NCBI GenBank assembly: GCA_964545665.1
Contig: CAZJGF010000092.1
Span: 1 to 6,089, forward strand
Direction: 5' to 3'
From: CAZJGF01 sp964545665
GTDB taxonomy: Bacteria > Chloroflexota > Dehalococcoidia > GIF9 > AB-539-J10
Length of the DNA: 6,089 bases
Shown: one piece after another, positions 5,405 through 6,089 of the stretch
How positions within the stretch are numbered: the first letter of the stretch is position 1
How the letters are laid out: the number at the start of each line of letters is the position of its first letter
Translations under genes and position numbers: made by a program
The notes under the pieces: model-generated
The model's database searches: none
What the model was told of the DNA's origin: nothing
What the model saw: only the letters and a program-made list of their open reading frames with translations

Positions 5405-6089
5405 TTGAAGGAAAAGTTGATATCCAAAGAGGAAGCAATTGGGCTTGTTAAAGATGGCGATTTATTAACTGCAGGCGGGGTCTCCTTTCATAGAGTCCCC
5501 ATGGAGCTCATCAGAGAAATCATCAGGCAGGGCAAAAAGAACCTCAAACTTGTAGACCGAGAGCCAGCCATAGGCTTTGACCTTCTCATCGGGGCGGGCG
5601 TAGCCAATAGCGTCAGGTTTGCCATGCTCGGTTTCGAGTTGTTTGGATTTGCCCTGAATTTTAGAAAGGCAGCCGAGGCCGGTAAGATAGAAATAATTGA
5701 GGACACCTGTGGCGCTGTAATCAATGGCTTACGTGCTGCCGCTATGGGTATACCTTTCATCCCAGTTAGGGGGATATTCGGTAGCGACCTGCTTAACATA
5801 GGCATTCAGCAGGGAAATTACAAGGTTACAAAAGACCCGTTTACTGGGGAAGATATAGTGGCGGTCAAGGCTATCGAGCCAGATGTGGCATTGGTCCATG
5901 CTCAACGAGCAGATATCTATGGCAACGTTCAGATCTGGGGTGGCAGATTTGAGGATGTTTGGAAAGCCAAAGCAGCCAAGAAGGTAATAGTATCTGCAGA
6001 AGAGATTGTTGACCACGAAGTGATTAGGCTTGAGCCTGATAAGACTACCTTACCATATCCTTATGTAGAGGCGGTTGTGCACTTGCCCA
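5405..6089 (+). CDS. CoA-transferase subunit A (family I, GctA/IpdA-like), 3' truncated
   Basis: The reading frame runs off the end of the window after 228 codons; complete members have roughly 290-320 residues, so about three quarters is visible. Family I CoA-transferase alpha subunits bind CoA and form heteromers with a beta subunit that carries the catalytic glutamate. Visible features are an N-terminal EEAIGLVKDGDLLTAGG (9-25), PMELIREI (32-39), GAGVANSVRFAMLGFE (63-78), GLRAAAMGIPFIPVRG (108-123), and the conserved VALVHAQRADIYGNVQIWG (161-179). The partner subunit would be expected just past the window. The start is probably TTG at 5405-5407, with AAAGGGG (5389-5395) 9 nt upstream and an in-frame TAG six bases before it. 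A second TTG at 5417, with AAGGA at short spacing, is possible. The substrate is not readable: glutaconate, 3-oxoacid or IpdA-type ring-opening roles remain open. It is the only plus-strand gene. Confidence 0.88.
   Translation, partial: MKEKLISKEEAIGLVKDGDLLTAGGVSFHRVPMELIREIIRQGKKNLKLVDREPAIGFDLLIGAGVANSVRFAMLGFELFGFALNFRKAAEAGKIEIIEDTCGAVINGLRAAAMGIPFIPVRGIFGSDLLNIGIQQGNYKVTKDPFTGEDIVAVKAIEPDVALVHAQRADIYGNVQIWGGRFEDVWKAKAAKKVIVSAEEIVDHEVIRLEPDKTTLPYPYVEAVVHLP

Noticed and set aside
5488..6016. Minus-strand open frames antisense to the CoA-transferase gene
   Set aside because: The plus-strand frame is continuous from 5405 to the window end and carries conserved CoA-transferase motifs.

Overview
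The window reads as an ordinary chromosomal segment of an anaerobic bacterium. A Chloroflexota (Dehalococcoidia-like) host is my best guess. The guess rests on a Ycf45-type ATPase directly behind pdxS, a short aromatic/coiled-coil protein of a kind common in anaerobes, beta-oxidation-type genes among housekeeping genes, and frequent non-ATG starts (three TTG, one GTG). This is inference from remembered gene families, not a search result. No phage, IS element, CRISPR array, rRNA or tRNA gene was seen.

Layout: almost everything is on the minus strand, so transcription runs from high to low coordinates. In that order the genes are rsmG (16S rRNA methyltransferase), a 3-hydroxyacyl-CoA dehydrogenase, a 323-nt gap without a confident gene, a 61-aa small protein, pdxS (pyridoxal 5'-phosphate synthase), a Ycf45/R3H-type ATPase, tmk (thymidylate kinase) and the first 22 codons of mnmA (tRNA 2-thiouridylase). 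One gene, a CoA-transferase subunit A cut by the window end, is on the plus strand and diverges from rsmG.

There are probably three transcription units. rsmG and the dehydrogenase appear to form one. The small protein has its own promoter, a helically phased cluster of TACCAA half-sites and a long leader. pdxS, the ATPase, tmk and mnmA form a tight unit behind a near-consensus promoter placed so close to the pdxS ATG that the mRNA is predicted to be leaderless. This last unit joins B6 cofactor synthesis, dTTP synthesis and tRNA modification. The dehydrogenase and the CoA transferase suggest acyl-CoA metabolism but sit on opposite strands with rsmG between them.

I found no convincing undescribed multi-gene system. 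The most interesting parts are regulatory: the leaderless pdxS start, the TACCAA cluster ahead of the small gene, and a dispersed-repeat-like sequence that supplies the end of tmk and the leader of mnmA.
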